A stretch of 64,000 bases of DNA from Trichosphaerium sp. ATCC 40318. Taxonomy: Eukaryota; Discosea; Flabellinia; Trichosidae. Numbering within the stretch: the first letter of the stretch is position 1; every line of letters starts with the position of its first letter. Of the stretch, positions 1-10,577 are shown piece after piece. The notes beneath the pieces are model-generated. The model made no database searches. It was not told the DNA's origin and saw only the letters and a program-made list of their open reading frames with translations. The DNA lies in assembly GCA_038496445.1 (NCBI GenBank), contig JALMLS010000215.1, positions 124,001 through 188,000 on the forward strand. Direction: 5' to 3'. The translations under genes and the position numbers were made by a program.

Positions 1-1047
1 TCAAGCCATACCCGCGCGCGACCGTTAGAGCTTGATCCAGTATTTAATTGAATTTCTTGTTTCAAAGTGTGGTATCTGTTATCATCTGGAAAACGCCATT
101 TGCCTCTTCCGAGAGATTTGCCATAGTTAGGATCGCAATGATTCTCAGGGCGATTACATACACTAAAACGCACAGATTACTTGATTGCAAAAAAGTAAAA
201 TCTACGCACGTGTTAGATGGATAAGGCATGTATCCGTAAATTTCTCCATCACCATCTCTGCCTAAATAAAAAGTTAGTACAAATCGTTTTTAGACTTTTT
301 CTTACGCCACATAAACCTAGCAGAATAGCAATTTCCTGGTTGATTACCGCCACTACATTGAGAGTTTAGGTTTGTGCTTCCAGTAGTGCCATAGAGACCA
401 GGTAATTTTCCACCACGATTAAACTCGAAGTTGCTTGGTACTTTTATCTTGTAACTAAAACTAGTGAGCACAAGATCGGTGTACTGGTACAAGTCAAGCC
501 AGCAATAAAATGTCAAAATAGCAGCCAGAAAACACGCGATGGTCATGCTATACGCATAGAAAACGTATCACAATCGCTGTCGCAAAAGGGAAAGCAAAAG
601 AACTGTAGTCGGGCTTTCTGAACACCCGATTGAAACAAAACAAGCGAGTTTTACGCCCAAACGTGTTATTTCGATGCTATTTAGCGTACCTGAGGCATAT
701 TGTACGATGTGAAGAAATGTCAACCGGTACAGCAAGCATCCATACTCCACTAGCAGCAGCATGACCCTTAAAAAAATGTTAAAAAACTATCACGTGGTAT
801 AACGCGCTTGCGCTACTAGCGCCTTTTTTTAACTTACTGGAGCGTATTTTACGCGTAGTTTATCACCTTCTACGATAGTACCACCGCCTGGTGCACTTCT
901 TTGCTCTATACCGCCATGTTCTACATTCCAGTTTGATTGCCAGTTACCACCAAAGCCTCCTGTCCAAAGCGTCGCAGAACTCGCAATTTGGACGAGACTT
1001 ATGACAATAACAAGTGTCGTTATAAGTTGTGTTGTTGATTTACGCAT
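1..1047 (-). CDS. Secreted PL14-like polysaccharide lyase (partial, 3' end outside window)
   Basis: Likely extracellular enzyme that cleaves uronate polysaccharides by beta-elimination (PL14 alginate/glucuronan lyase type). The ATG at 1047 opens a hydrophobic signal peptide ending near IASSA. Exon 1 (about 837-1047) carries GGFGGNWQSNWNVEHGGIE; exon 2 is about 691-767; exon 3 (about 291-459) carries the family hallmark FNRGGKLPGLYG and then CSGGNQPGNCYSARFMWR; a further exon begins near 246 with RDGDGEIYGYMPYPSN. Introns start GTAAGT and GTACGC and rejoin the frame, giving the continuous strand SYKIKVPSNFEF. The upstream ATG-less extension to 1062 starts with GTG and was not used. The combination GGKLPG...CFS/CYSxRFMWR is typical of PL14 enzymes of fungi, bacteria and chlorella viruses; substrate is not deducible. 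The C-terminal part lies beyond base 1. Confidence 0.72.
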
Positions 1048-1609
1048 TATTAGTGCCAACACGTGGTTTTTGGTACTTTTCCGAAGATGGGGTGTGGTGT
1101 TTATGGAGCGATATCTAAAATATGGACAACTAGCGAACTAAACTATGTGATTGACTCACTTTAGCAAGTATAGCGCGCTGAGTGTGTAGGGGTATAGACT
1201 TTATCCTTAGACATGTTTATGTATCTGAGCTGTAGACAATTTCGCAATACTAGAAAATTCACACAAGAATCTAGTTTACAAATCACGTTTTCAAAACCCA
1301 CTTCATATGGTACAGCGGTGGTGACTTATACCATATGAAGGCAGCTGTACCATATGAAGGCAGCTGCCTATTTCAAGGTGTCTGAGATTGGTGTACTAAA
1401 ATGTCGAAAAAAATGTCGAAAAAATGTCAAAGTGATATTGAACTGTTCGCCACAAAGGGAGACAACTGGGTTATGGCGCTCAGTCGCCGCTAGGCTCTGC
1501 CCCCCCAACCTCCCCTGAAAGGGGCTTTCTAAATAGTTCCTATGGCATAATATAGGATAATTAGTGCCTACTTTTCGACTTTTTTTTTGACAAAGTTCTA
1601 CATATTTGG
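1048..1609. other. Intergenic region with small repeats
   Basis: No coding region seen. It holds a CACGTG palindrome just upstream of the lyase start (1060-1065), a 19-base tandem repeat (listed separately) and a run of short GTCGAAAAAA repeats near 1400-1430. Confidence 0.6.
1305..1366. repeat. Tandem 19-base repeat with inverted partner
   Basis: TACCATATGAAGGCAGCTG occurs twice head to tail at 1329-1347 and 1348-1366, and an inverted core TTCATATGGTA lies at about 1304-1314. The inverted and direct copies could form a small hairpin or paired binding sites; no function is shown. Confidence 0.8.
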
Positions 1610-2191
1610 GTTTCCCCTGAGATTAGCCAGACACACTTGTAATATTAGTAAAGATTGTAGAGTGCTTAGAGCACTCAGGTGCTTCAATACTACTTGAACC
1701 TTTTATCATGTTACACCGCTTCAAGCATAGATCATTGACGTGTATTAATGCTTTTCCTTCATCTGAAATTGATTTCCCGTCAATTATGTCAACTTTTCTA
1801 GATTGCCAACAATGTATTTGATCGTATGTCTTCCTCAATCAAGCAAAGCAAGAACGCCTGAATCTGTTATTTTTGAATATGAGACATCTATTGAGTTAAC
1901 ACCAGAAAGACAAGAATAGTCCGCTTCTGATAGAGCTTCGGGTTCACAAATAATGCGAGTGTTTTTAAGTAATGGACTGCCTTTCAGAACATGACAATCT
2001 GTTGGTACGTACAATACTAGTTCGTCAAAGCCAATGTTATTGCGAATGATGTTATTAAATAAATGACAAACTCTTGTTGTGCTTATTCGCTCCCACTTGC
2101 CCAAGTGACTCAATATCTGTGTAAGCGTCTCTGGTGGTACGTGTTGAATAGATTTAATGTGGTGATCACAATGGAGATGTTTTAGCGACAT
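1610..2191 (-). pseudogene. F-box/LRR pseudogene, truncated copy of the gene at 6102-7304
   Basis: The first 118 codons (1835-2191, ATG at 2191) match the N terminus of the intact gene at 6102 almost residue for residue, including the F-box VPPETLTQILSHLGKWERIS. Codon 119, GGA in the intact gene, is TGA here. A few bases later about 160 bases present in the intact gene are missing: the stretch matching CAAATACATTG is joined directly to the stretch matching GGCAATCTA. Homology then continues in decayed form (SDEGKALIHVNDLCLKRC) to GGCTAATCTCAG near 1610-1625 and stops. The ORF is therefore dead by nonsense, deletion and truncation. It lies about 4 kb from its intact relative in opposite orientation. 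Confidence 0.88.
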
Positions 2192-2642
2192 GGAATAGCG
2201 TCAGAGATGTGCTTGAGATAATTTGGATTGTTAAGCTAGTTGATATTAGCGAATACTGTTACTGTATCTCAGGAGTTACTTTTCCGGTTACAAGAAAGCT
2301 CAGTTTAGGTTTTGATAGCCTACAACCAACTTCCTTGTACACCAAGAGACCCGAACTTATCCTAACATAGCCATACGCTTCTTAAATAACCGTGAATAAG
2401 AGAAAAAAGACAACATTTTAAGCATTAGTAGAAACGTCGAAGTATTGACCTTTTGGAGACTCCACCTACGTGTACCTTATAATGAACCTCATACCTCATT
2501 CATATATTAATTCATGATCTTGTTACATGACTGTACTCTATTTTTTTTAACATGCGATTGAAAAGTCAGAATTTTTTGATAAACTCAGTAAAGTCATGGG
2601 TTCTTTAGAAATTTCGTTTCTTTTCATAAAAACTTGCCAACA
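2192..2642. other. Intergenic region, nothing recognised
   Basis: AT-rich sequence between the pseudogene and the PPC-module gene. No ORF, RNA gene or repeat supported. Confidence 0.5.
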
Positions 2643-5356
2643 ATGCACCTCTTCCTGTGTCTTATTTTACTTGTTTTATCTACAAACGTTATATCACAAA
2701 CTATAACTACGTTACATAATGATCTGACGGTTGAAGAGCGTACTGAGTGTGATTCGTACTCATACTTCTCTTTCGAAGTAACCGAATACTGCTCTGACCT
2801 TCGTATACACATTGAAAGGATCGAAGGTATTTGTTGTCATCATATAACGTTGAAATCCTTAAAACTCTTAGGAGAACCCGATTTATACGTCAGTAAAGCG
2901 CCTATACGTTATCCCACGTTAGATCATTTAACGTGGACGTCTTACGGTTAGTTAAAACGGTTTGGACTCTAAAACGTTTGCTGACGTTATGACCTTAGAA
3001 TGGGGTGATGATGATATGATTATAAGCCACTGGGATCCTGAATTTGATATTGGCACTTTCTATATTGGCGTTCTGAGCTACTGTGGCACTGAAGTAAATG
3101 GTACCTCAAGTCTATTTTGTTTTATTGGTTTTTTCACTTTAAACTTACTGTCTTTAGATGGTAGACCCGCCATTTATAACATAACAGCTAGCTTAGTACC
3201 ACCAACATGTACGCCATTGCCTGTAGTTTGTTTCAACTGAGCGAATGGATGTTGTTTAACACTAACAACTTTGAATAGATAATATTTTACATGCCCCTAT
3301 TGTGAATAATCCTCTTGTTGCCAACGGCTACACCCACCATAAGTTCTGTGTTCCAAAACCTGCTTCTGAAGGTATGTTTAATCTATGTTTACTAGTGACT
3401 CTTTGCTTATTATTGATTGTAGACATATGCACAGACATTCGTGTTACTCTTGATAATGATCTGTCAATATCATTTCCTGAATTGCTTGTTTCGCAATCTC
3501 ATGTTGAACCACTATTGAAAGGTCATAGTTGGAAACTCGCTGATATTGTTAGAAGACATGTTGATATCAAACATAATGACCCTGACTTTCGATACGGACA
3601 CTATTTTGTATCAGGTAAGATCAAAAACCAGCACCTAAATATTTTTCCTATTTTTTTCAACACTCAATCTTGAGCTCACGTGTTCTTAAAATTGAGATGT
3701 AAAGTCATTTTAACGCTGACAACGTGGCTAATTTTATTGTAGTGTTTGGATGGTGTACTCCTGTTGGTGAGTGTGGCGTTCCTGATGAAAATTGTACTTC
3801 GAGCTGTACAAGAGTTTCTGAAGACGCCTACAACTTGACTGTTTCACTCACACAGATACCTTGTGAAGAAACACCAAAATTAGTACCTAAAAGTCAAGAA
3901 ATCCTCTTAAACGCAACAACAAAAACAGGAGAAGCTGATGTACGCTACAGTTAAGTCATGCAAGCCTTAATTATTTTGTTTTCTTAGTGTGACACCTATA
4001 CGTACTATAAGATTAAAGTATTGGAAGAATGTCATGATCTACGTATTCAAGTCAATACTATAGAAGGCCAGCCAAACTTATATGTAGGAAAGTACCCTGT
4101 CAAGTACGTTGAGGCGAATTTAGTTGTTTTTTCTTAACTTTTTCTTACATACTCTAGAAACCCTACCTTGGATCATTTAACATGGACTTCGTATGATTGG
4201 GGCGATGAAGATATGACAATATCTCATTGGGACCCTGAGTTCGAGAAGGCAAGGCTTTTATGAGCTCGCTTGTTTTAGTACTAACCCAAACAACTAGGGA
4301 GACTTTTACATTGGCGTTCATGCGTATTGTGGTGAAGACATAAATGACAGACGTCCCGCAAAATATAATATTACAGCTTCAATATTACCTGGTGCGTGAA
4401 TATATTATCGATTGGTTGCGGGATATTCCTGTTGAGGCGCTTTGGATGTGTTCTTGGCAAGGGATTTTTTTTAACTCTTTTATTTTTTTAGCACCATCAA
4501 ATGTACTGTTTGAACCGGTTGACAACAACCCTCTTGTAGCCAATGGTTTTGAATACCATCAATTCTGTGTAGATAGATCCGATAGAGATGTTTTAATAAC
4601 TCTCGAAAATGACCTCACAAAGTCCTTTCCAGAACTTCTTGTATCCAGGTAAAAGTTTGTTCCTTTTTTGTTTCTTTATTTAGCTCTGTTCTATTAGAAG
4701 CATTGTCAAGCCTAATCTGAATTCGCATTCATGGAAACTGGCTCAAATTGAAAGAAGACATGTTCTGATCAAACACGACGATCCAGACTTCAGACCAGGT
4801 TTGTCATAAATGTTTTGTTTTTTATTCTAAAACAAGTTCAAAGGACATTTCTTTGTTTCAGTGTACGGTTGGTGTACGCCTATAGGCCAATGTGGTGTAC
4901 CAGATGACCAATGTTCTTCATCTTGCAGACATGTTGCAACAGATTCCTATAACCTCAAGGCACGTGATATTTTACTAGTGAAGTTTCTTAAATTTTTCTT
5001 GTAAAAAGGTAGAATATGTCGAACCAGGAATGACAACGACCATTGCTCCAGTTGTAGTTAGTGAACCCGTCACTCCTCCGACATCAAGTTCGCCAGAAGT
5101 TATAATATCACCACAAGGCGATAGTTACAAAGGTACATCTATTTCTTTGCCAGCTACTTACGTGTATTGTAGGAGTAGCAATAGCTGCGATAATTATTGC
5201 TTTGATTGTATGGAATTACTTGAAAATGTCTCGTTCTCTGTGTTATCTTACCAACTCTTTTAGGCTGTAATCTTGGTGGGTTTTATGTTAGTATTTATGC
5301 GATTCCACTACATGAAAACACCTGCGAAGAATGTGGCCAGCATGCACGAAGTATAA
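2643..5356 (+). CDS. Type I membrane protein with two duplicated pairs of PPC-like modules
   Basis: Probable cell-surface receptor or adhesin. The ATG at 2643 (MHLFLCLILLVL...) gives a signal peptide. The ectodomain is an A-B-A-B array: each A module ends with DLYV, a PTLDHLTWTSY motif, WGD(D/E)DM, SHWDPEF, then FYIGV..YCG and a YNITAS strand, the pattern of pre-peptidase C-terminal (PPC) domains; each B module starts NPLVANG, has a DND/END-L motif, PELLVS and HSWKLA, and ends GWCTP(V/I)G(E/Q)CGVPD with paired cysteines. A Thr/Ser/Pro linker leads to a transmembrane helix split by an intron (GVAIAAIIIALI then AVILVGFMLVF) and a short basic tail ending at 5356. At least ten short introns; typical junctions are SYE-WGDD and IEG-EPDLY. 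A-A and B-B similarity shows an internal tandem duplication. Ligand unknown. Confidence 0.7.
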
Positions 5357-6101
5357 GACACTCAAGGAACAAGAACACTCAACTTTTGCATTTCTTTTAA
5401 ATTTTTTTTTTTGCAAGTCTAGAGGTGCTCTTTTACTAGCTTGTCAGTGATGATATCTTTTATCACCTGTCATAGTATTAGTAATAGGGCTGAGATTATA
5501 CTCTTTAAACCTGATCGTCGTAATTGGCGCGAAGGGAAGGCTTGCAAAGAAAAGGAAAACCAAAAAAAAAAAAACAAAAACAAAACAAAAAAAATAATAA
5601 TAATAAAAAACCTGTTGAGTGTTACGCGTGTTTCAATATCATTGTCAAGTATTGTCGCTAGATATATACGGTTATAGATATATAGTTTAGTATATAATAT
5701 AGTATATCTATATATGTTTAGAAAAAGTTTTACTCGCTTCTAAAGCCACGTTTTTGAGGATTATTGAAAAAGATTCCAACGTTTTGTTCTTTGAAAGCTG
5801 CTTAACTTTTTCTCAAATCTCGAACTCCTTTACAATACTTGCTCAACCCTCGCTGTAACATGATGCTAAAGGAAGTTTGTAGTAAATTGCGTCTAACTAA
5901 ACGCTTACACTACCTCCACATTCCCAGTAAAACAGTCATGTTGTAGCTCATTTTAAATAAAAATAAGCGCCATAAAAACCATAAAAAGCACATCACGCAT
6001 TGGGCGAGGTGATGAATAGCACACGCGAAAATTCGCGACCTGATTTTCCATTTTAACCCCCCATTACGTAATATATCGTAGACACGGAAATAACAATTGC
6101 T
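5357..6101. other. Intergenic region with A-rich low-complexity tract
   Basis: No gene seen. Bases about 5555-5610 are an A-rich simple tract and about 5655-5720 alternate TA (TATATA-like), both simple sequence. The F-box/LRR start lies at 6102. Confidence 0.6.
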
Positions 6102-7304
6102 ATGTCGCTAAAACATCTCCAATGTGAAGAATACATTAAATCTATTCAACACGTGCCACCAGAGACGCTTACACAGATACTGAGTCACTTGGGCAAGTGG
6201 GAGCGAATAAGCACAACAAGAGTTTGTCATTTATTTAATAATGTCATTCGCAATAACATTGGCTTTGACAAACTATTATTGTATGTACCAACAGATTGTC
6301 ATGTTCTGAAAGGCAGTCCATTACTTAAAAACACTCGCATTATTTGTAAACCCGAAGCTCTATCAGAAGCGGACTATTCTTGTCTTTCTGGTGTTAACTC
6401 AATAGATGTCTCATATTCAAAAATAACAGATTCAGGCGTTCTTGATTTGCTTGATGGAGGAAGGCATACGATCAAATACATTGATTTGACAGACACACAA
6501 ATAACAGATGTTTCATTAAAAGCACTCAGAGGTGTAAAGGAAATTCACCTTGCGAGGTGTACGAATATTACTGTTCAAGGTATCAAGCACCTCAATAATG
6601 CACGTGATATTACACTCCAGAATCCTTTGGATTCGTGGCTTCAACACCTCGGCAATCTAAACAAAGTTGACATAAATAAAGGGGAATCTGTTTCAGATGA
6701 AGGAATCAAAGCATTAATACATGTCAATGATCTAAGCTTGAGATGGTGTAAAATGATAACAGACTCAGGCTTGAAGCAATTGACTGATGTACGGCACCTT
6801 GGAATCTTTCGCAGTTCTATGATTACAAGTATACCTTTGGCTAATCTCAGACACCTTAAAATATTCATGTGTGGTAATATCACGGATGAAGGTTTGAAGG
6901 AGTTGATAAATCTTGAGACACTTCATGTCGTTGATTGCCCGAAGATTACAAGCATAACATTGGCTAATCTCAGACACCTTAGAATGCGCAAGAGTGATAT
7001 TACAGGTGAAGGTTTGAAGAAGTTGGACAATCTTGAGACACTTGAAATCAATAATTGTGATATGATTACAAGTGTACCATTGACTAACCTAAGACACCTT
7101 GACCTATTCTTATGTCATGAAATTATGGATGAAGGTTTGATGAAGTTGATCAATCTTGAGACACTTAATGTCGTTAATTGTTACTATATTCATGCTGATT
7201 GTTTAAAACACTTGAAATCTGTCAAGCATATTTCTGCCTCTCAACAAGGCCATACTAATCCTATAAAATATGAAGCTGAGAAATTGGGTATCACTGTAAA
7301 ATAA
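6102..7304 (+). CDS. F-box / leucine-rich repeat protein, intronless
   Basis: Probable substrate-recognition subunit of an SCF-type ubiquitin ligase. The 400-residue single-exon ORF has an F-box at residues about 17-53 (VPPETLTQILSHLGKWERIS followed by TRVCHLFNNVIRNNI), then about eleven LRRs of the cysteine-containing/AMN1 kind (SITDEG..., ITDSGLKQL, ITDEGLKELINLETLHV). F-boxes bind Skp1 and LRRs bind the target; this is family knowledge, no target is visible. Absence of introns contrasts with most neighbours. A dead inverted copy lies at 1610-2191 and a decayed direct fragment follows at about 7570-7870, so this subfamily has duplicated locally more than once. Confidence 0.85.
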   Translation: MSLKHLQCEEYIKSIQHVPPETLTQILSHLGKWERISTTRVCHLFNNVIRNNIGFDKLLLYVPTDCHVLKGSPLLKNTRIICKPEALSEADYSCLSGVNSIDVSYSKITDSGVLDLLDGGRHTIKYIDLTDTQITDVSLKALRGVKEIHLARCTNITVQGIKHLNNARDITLQNPLDSWLQHLGNLNKVDINKGESVSDEGIKALIHVNDLSLRWCKMITDSGLKQLTDVRHLGIFRSSMITSIPLANLRHLKIFMCGNITDEGLKELINLETLHVVDCPKITSITLANLRHLRMRKSDITGEGLKKLDNLETLEINNCDMITSVPLTNLRHLDLFLCHEIMDEGLMKLINLETLNVVNCYYIHADCLKHLKSVKHISASQQGHTNPIKYEAEKLGITVK

Positions 7305-7569
7305 TAAGGAGATCACAAACAAAAACATGTCAAGTAAACAATTATCAGCAAAAAATCAGTCTGTTTCTGTTTTTATCACTCAATAACCTACCTCTAGAGG
7401 CGTAAAAATAGTTGACGGCAATTATGCAATGACTACAATGTACTCGGAAAAGGTTGTGGTTTTATCGACTTTTAATGGTCTCAGCTTCGTGACCCAGCGG
7501 TCAGAGCCAAGAGAAGGTCATCCTCCAATCAGGTGTAGCTTTTGTGTGTAGCACCCAATGGGCGATAGG

Positions 7570-7870
7570 GATGTAACGTTTGAAAATTAACCTTAACGTC
7601 AACTCTGAACTTGCTAGATTGATTTTATTTCGATGCAGTTTCAAAAGCGGAACTTTGAGAAGATGTGATGATGAAGGAATCAAAGCATTAATACATGTCA
7701 CCCATTGCTCCTTGACATGGTGTGAAAACATCACAGGCTCAGTTTTTAAGCTCTTAACTGAGCTATCGCACCTCATCTGCACTGTTATACGATTATAAAA
7801 ATGTGTTTGGCTACTCTCAGCCACCTTCAAATACGCGACAATATAACGGATGAAGGTTTGAAGTAATAGG
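7570..7870 (+). pseudogene. Decayed LRR fragment related to the 6102-7304 gene
   Basis: From about 7665 the sequence GATGAAGGAATCAAAGCATT is identical to the intact gene around 6698, and similarity continues through ATACATGTCA, a W-C-(K/E)-x-I-T core, the LANLRHL strand (here TTGGCTACTCTCAGCCACCTT near 7808) to GGATGAAGGTTTGAAG at 7850. Stop codons (for example TAA near 7796 and after 7864) and lost register prevent translation. It lies directly downstream of the intact gene in the same orientation, so it is probably the tail of a former tandem copy. Confidence 0.8.
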
Positions 7871-7991
7871 TTATTCTGGATACTGCAATGAATCAAAATC
7901 AGCATTGGTAGTGCTTCCATTGAAGAAGTTGCTTCTTTGTTGTTGTAGCACAAGGAAAGAACCATTCACTTCTTTTGATATCTTTATTTGT

Positions 7992-8681
7992 TTAAAACTT
8001 TACATGACACTTAAGACTCACAACTGGTTTAATCTCTTGTCCAATAGCAAGACGCCATTCTTTAATTGATTTAGGAAGAGCCAGAGTTTTCAAAGTATTG
8101 AACTTATCTTGATAGAACTGTAGGATACTCTTGTTAAAATCTAAAGTCAAATACAAAAGAATCCCAGAAAAAGTAGAAGCTTGAGAGAACCCACTTATAT
8201 GCTTAGACAAAAAGCTATCATCACAAGAAAGAACACCAAATAAACATCCTTTTCTTAAGTTCTTAAGGACCCACGTGATACTACCACTTCTGAAAGGTTC
8301 TCCAACCCAAAATTTATCAACTCTGTTTCCACCTGGCCTTATACTTTGAAGACTTCTGTTTTCTATAATCTTACGAGGTAGTAGATTGTATCTATCTATA
8401 ACAGACGCTAGTAGAATGTCTTTATGGCAATGTATCAATAATAGTGGTTCAATAAGCTGTTCTTGTATGCCTACGCCTCTGAGACAGTTCAAAACGGTGT
8501 TGAAAAGCTTTGGATCAACATCTAAGAATATTCGGTCATTATCGTCTTTTGGAAGGGTTTCGTCCCATCTACCACTGAACATTGATGATAAAAGAGATCC
8601 TGGTATTGCGCAGAGAGTAGTACGTGTTGTCGTAATAGTTTTCCCACCCACGTTCAGTTCTACCAGCTCTTTGTTTTCCAT
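7992..8681 (-). CDS. BTB/POZ (KCTD-type T1) protein with SPRY-like C terminus
   Basis: Probable Cullin-3 adaptor. Single exon, 229 residues, ATG at 8681. Residues about 4-95 form a potassium-channel-tetramerisation type BTB: LVELNVGGKTITTTRTTL, GSLLSSMFSGRW, DRIFLDVDPKLFNTVLNCLR. The C-terminal half contains GSITWVLKN, LFGVLSCDDSF, then LYLTLDFNKSILQFYQDKF and IKPVVSL, spaced like the strands of a B30.2/SPRY fold (cf. the DxxxxxLxFY strand). BTB domains of this class oligomerise and many bind Cul3; the SPRY assignment is an inference from strand pattern. No introns. A second SPRY gene of different architecture lies at 34069-35321. Confidence 0.78.
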   Translation of the reverse strand: MENKELVELNVGGKTITTTRTTLCAIPGSLLSSMFSGRWDETLPKDDNDRIFLDVDPKLFNTVLNCLRGVGIQEQLIEPLLLIHCHKDILLASVIDRYNLLPRKIIENRSLQSIRPGGNRVDKFWVGEPFRSGSITWVLKNLRKGCLFGVLSCDDSFLSKHISGFSQASTFSGILLYLTLDFNKSILQFYQDKFNTLKTLALPKSIKEWRLAIGQEIKPVVSLKCHVKF

Positions 8682-10577
8682 TGAATTGCCCTTTCAACAA
8701 ACCCACGTGTTCTGGAGTTGCCCGAAAATATACGAAATCTGTTGTACTACGACTCTTTTAACTTACGTTTCATAGAACCCAAAAAGATAGATTGGACAAC
8801 ATTGTCAATATAAGGGATACGCGCTTTGGAGGAAAGGCGCTCAGTCTTTGGTGGCTCTAGCGTAGCCACACGAGCGGATTTATTCTACATTTAAGATTAC
8901 TCGTGTTTGAAGACAAATTTTTTGAAGAAAAAGAGAAAAGGATTTTAGGGTGACTCGCCATTGTCTTGTTGTCTATTGTGTCCTTCGATATTGAAAGTCT
9001 TGCCCAGTCCAAACGCTTGAAATGTTCCACTTCTTCATTACAGCATTGGTACTACACATTCCTATGTTTTTACAGAGTAGTTCTGGCTCAATTCATATTT
9101 CAGTTACCCAGAATAAAAAGAGAAGTATTGGTGGTTTATAATGCTCAAGTGAACAGGAGAAAGTTAGGCCTTGGGCAATTATTGAACACCATCGAATGAT
9201 TCCATTGCATTTAGCATAGATATTAATCCAATAAATTGAAGAAAACCTGTTTAAAACCCTCAACCTTCACTATTCTATTAATAGGTAGTTTTCAGGCTCA
9301 TTTTCTTCGTTTTATTTGCAGCCCATTTTCGCGTAATGTCCAATTTCTTTTTGAATCTTTCGAAACAAAGGTGTAAACAGTCATTAGCATGAGTGAGGTA
9401 AAGAGCAAACCAAATCAAATGGTAACCAACAAAACACTAGAAAAAGAAGCTATCGTTTAGTTGCACGTTTTACGAACCAAAACATCGTAGATAAGGTTCC
9501 TATGCGTGTAAATAGCTATTGCAAGCGTTTGTGAGCCTTTTGAAATGTGCATTATCCTATTTGAGTAATTGCAATAGAATTTCAGTGAAGTGGAACAATG
9601 CAACACCAGAAAAAGAAGTTCTCGCTTGCAGTCACGTTTTTTGAACCAAAACTTTGCTGCTATGGTTTCCAAGTGTTTAAATAGCGTGCACAAGCCTTCA
9701 CTAGCGTTTTGAAATGTGCATTATCCATATTTGAGTAATTATAATAGAATTTTCAGTGAAGTGCAGTCTGTATCCCACAATTTATTTCTGAGTAGTTTTT
9801 ATGGGTATAAAATGAAACGAATATATCTTGTAAATTGTAGTAGTTGCAGTGTGTGCGCCACGCGTGGGGCTTCCTAGCCATTTGGTCGAAAATATTTAAG
9901 GGAGTCCTCCGTCTAGCTTAGTGGGTGTATGCATTGCGAGGTGGAGTTGACAAAGTTCCATCTTAATCCGACGTAGTGTGAAAGCTTGAATCGTTACATT
10001 AGCCAGCATGTCCTCGTAAGTAGCACGTAATTAACTTAGGAACTCGGTCTGGGCCAAGAAAATTATAAGGTCCGATACAGAGGTGAGTTCTGCCGTTAGG
10101 GAAAAGCTCTATATAAACTTTGATTAGGTGATAATGCCTATGATCGTTCTTTTTGTTCAACACCATTTTATAAATGGTAAGACAAGAGTTTTCTATGTAT
10201 AAGCAGAACAATACGCAGGTTTTATTCTTCAAAAATCTTATTATCTTTACTGCTTAATCTAAAATAAAGTTTGCTAGTGATTAATGAGTATCCTTAAAGT
10301 GGTGCAGCTGTTTGATACATGGCACAATCAATATAAGTGGAAATGTTTGGAATTTTCTTGATTTGCAACTTCATTTTACAAATTCTCACTCGACAACTCT
10401 TCTTTTCTTTACTTTTTCTAATTAGTTCACTATGCTATTCTTGCTTTTAACAAAACATCGAGTAACAAGACTATCCTATTGACGACAACAATATCGAGAA
10501 CAAAAACAATATTAAACTATAGGTAATAATTGATGTATTAATATTTGTTGTATTTATTGAGTACATGATTTACTATT
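8682..10577. other. Gene-poor region containing a direct duplication
   Basis: About 1.9 kb without a supportable gene. Short ORFs (8966-9199 plus, 9999-10232 minus) show no recognisable domain or splice-joined partner. A 160-base imperfect direct repeat occupies 9434-9763 (listed separately). Confidence 0.55.
9434..9763 (+). repeat. Imperfect 160-base direct repeat, two units
   Basis: Unit A 9434-9592 and unit B 9603-9763 align end to end: both start ACAC(T/C)AGAAAAAGAAG, share CACGTTTT..GAACCAAAAC, TTTTGAAATGTGCATTATCC, ATATTTGAGTAATT-like and end CAGTGAAGTG. Ten bases separate them. Substitutions and single-base gaps indicate an old duplication. No coding frame is conserved between units. 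Confidence 0.85.

Noticed and set aside
9903-9985. tRNA-like stretch TCTAGCTTAGTGGG
   Set aside because: It resembles an A box, but no B box or acceptor/anticodon stems can be folded.
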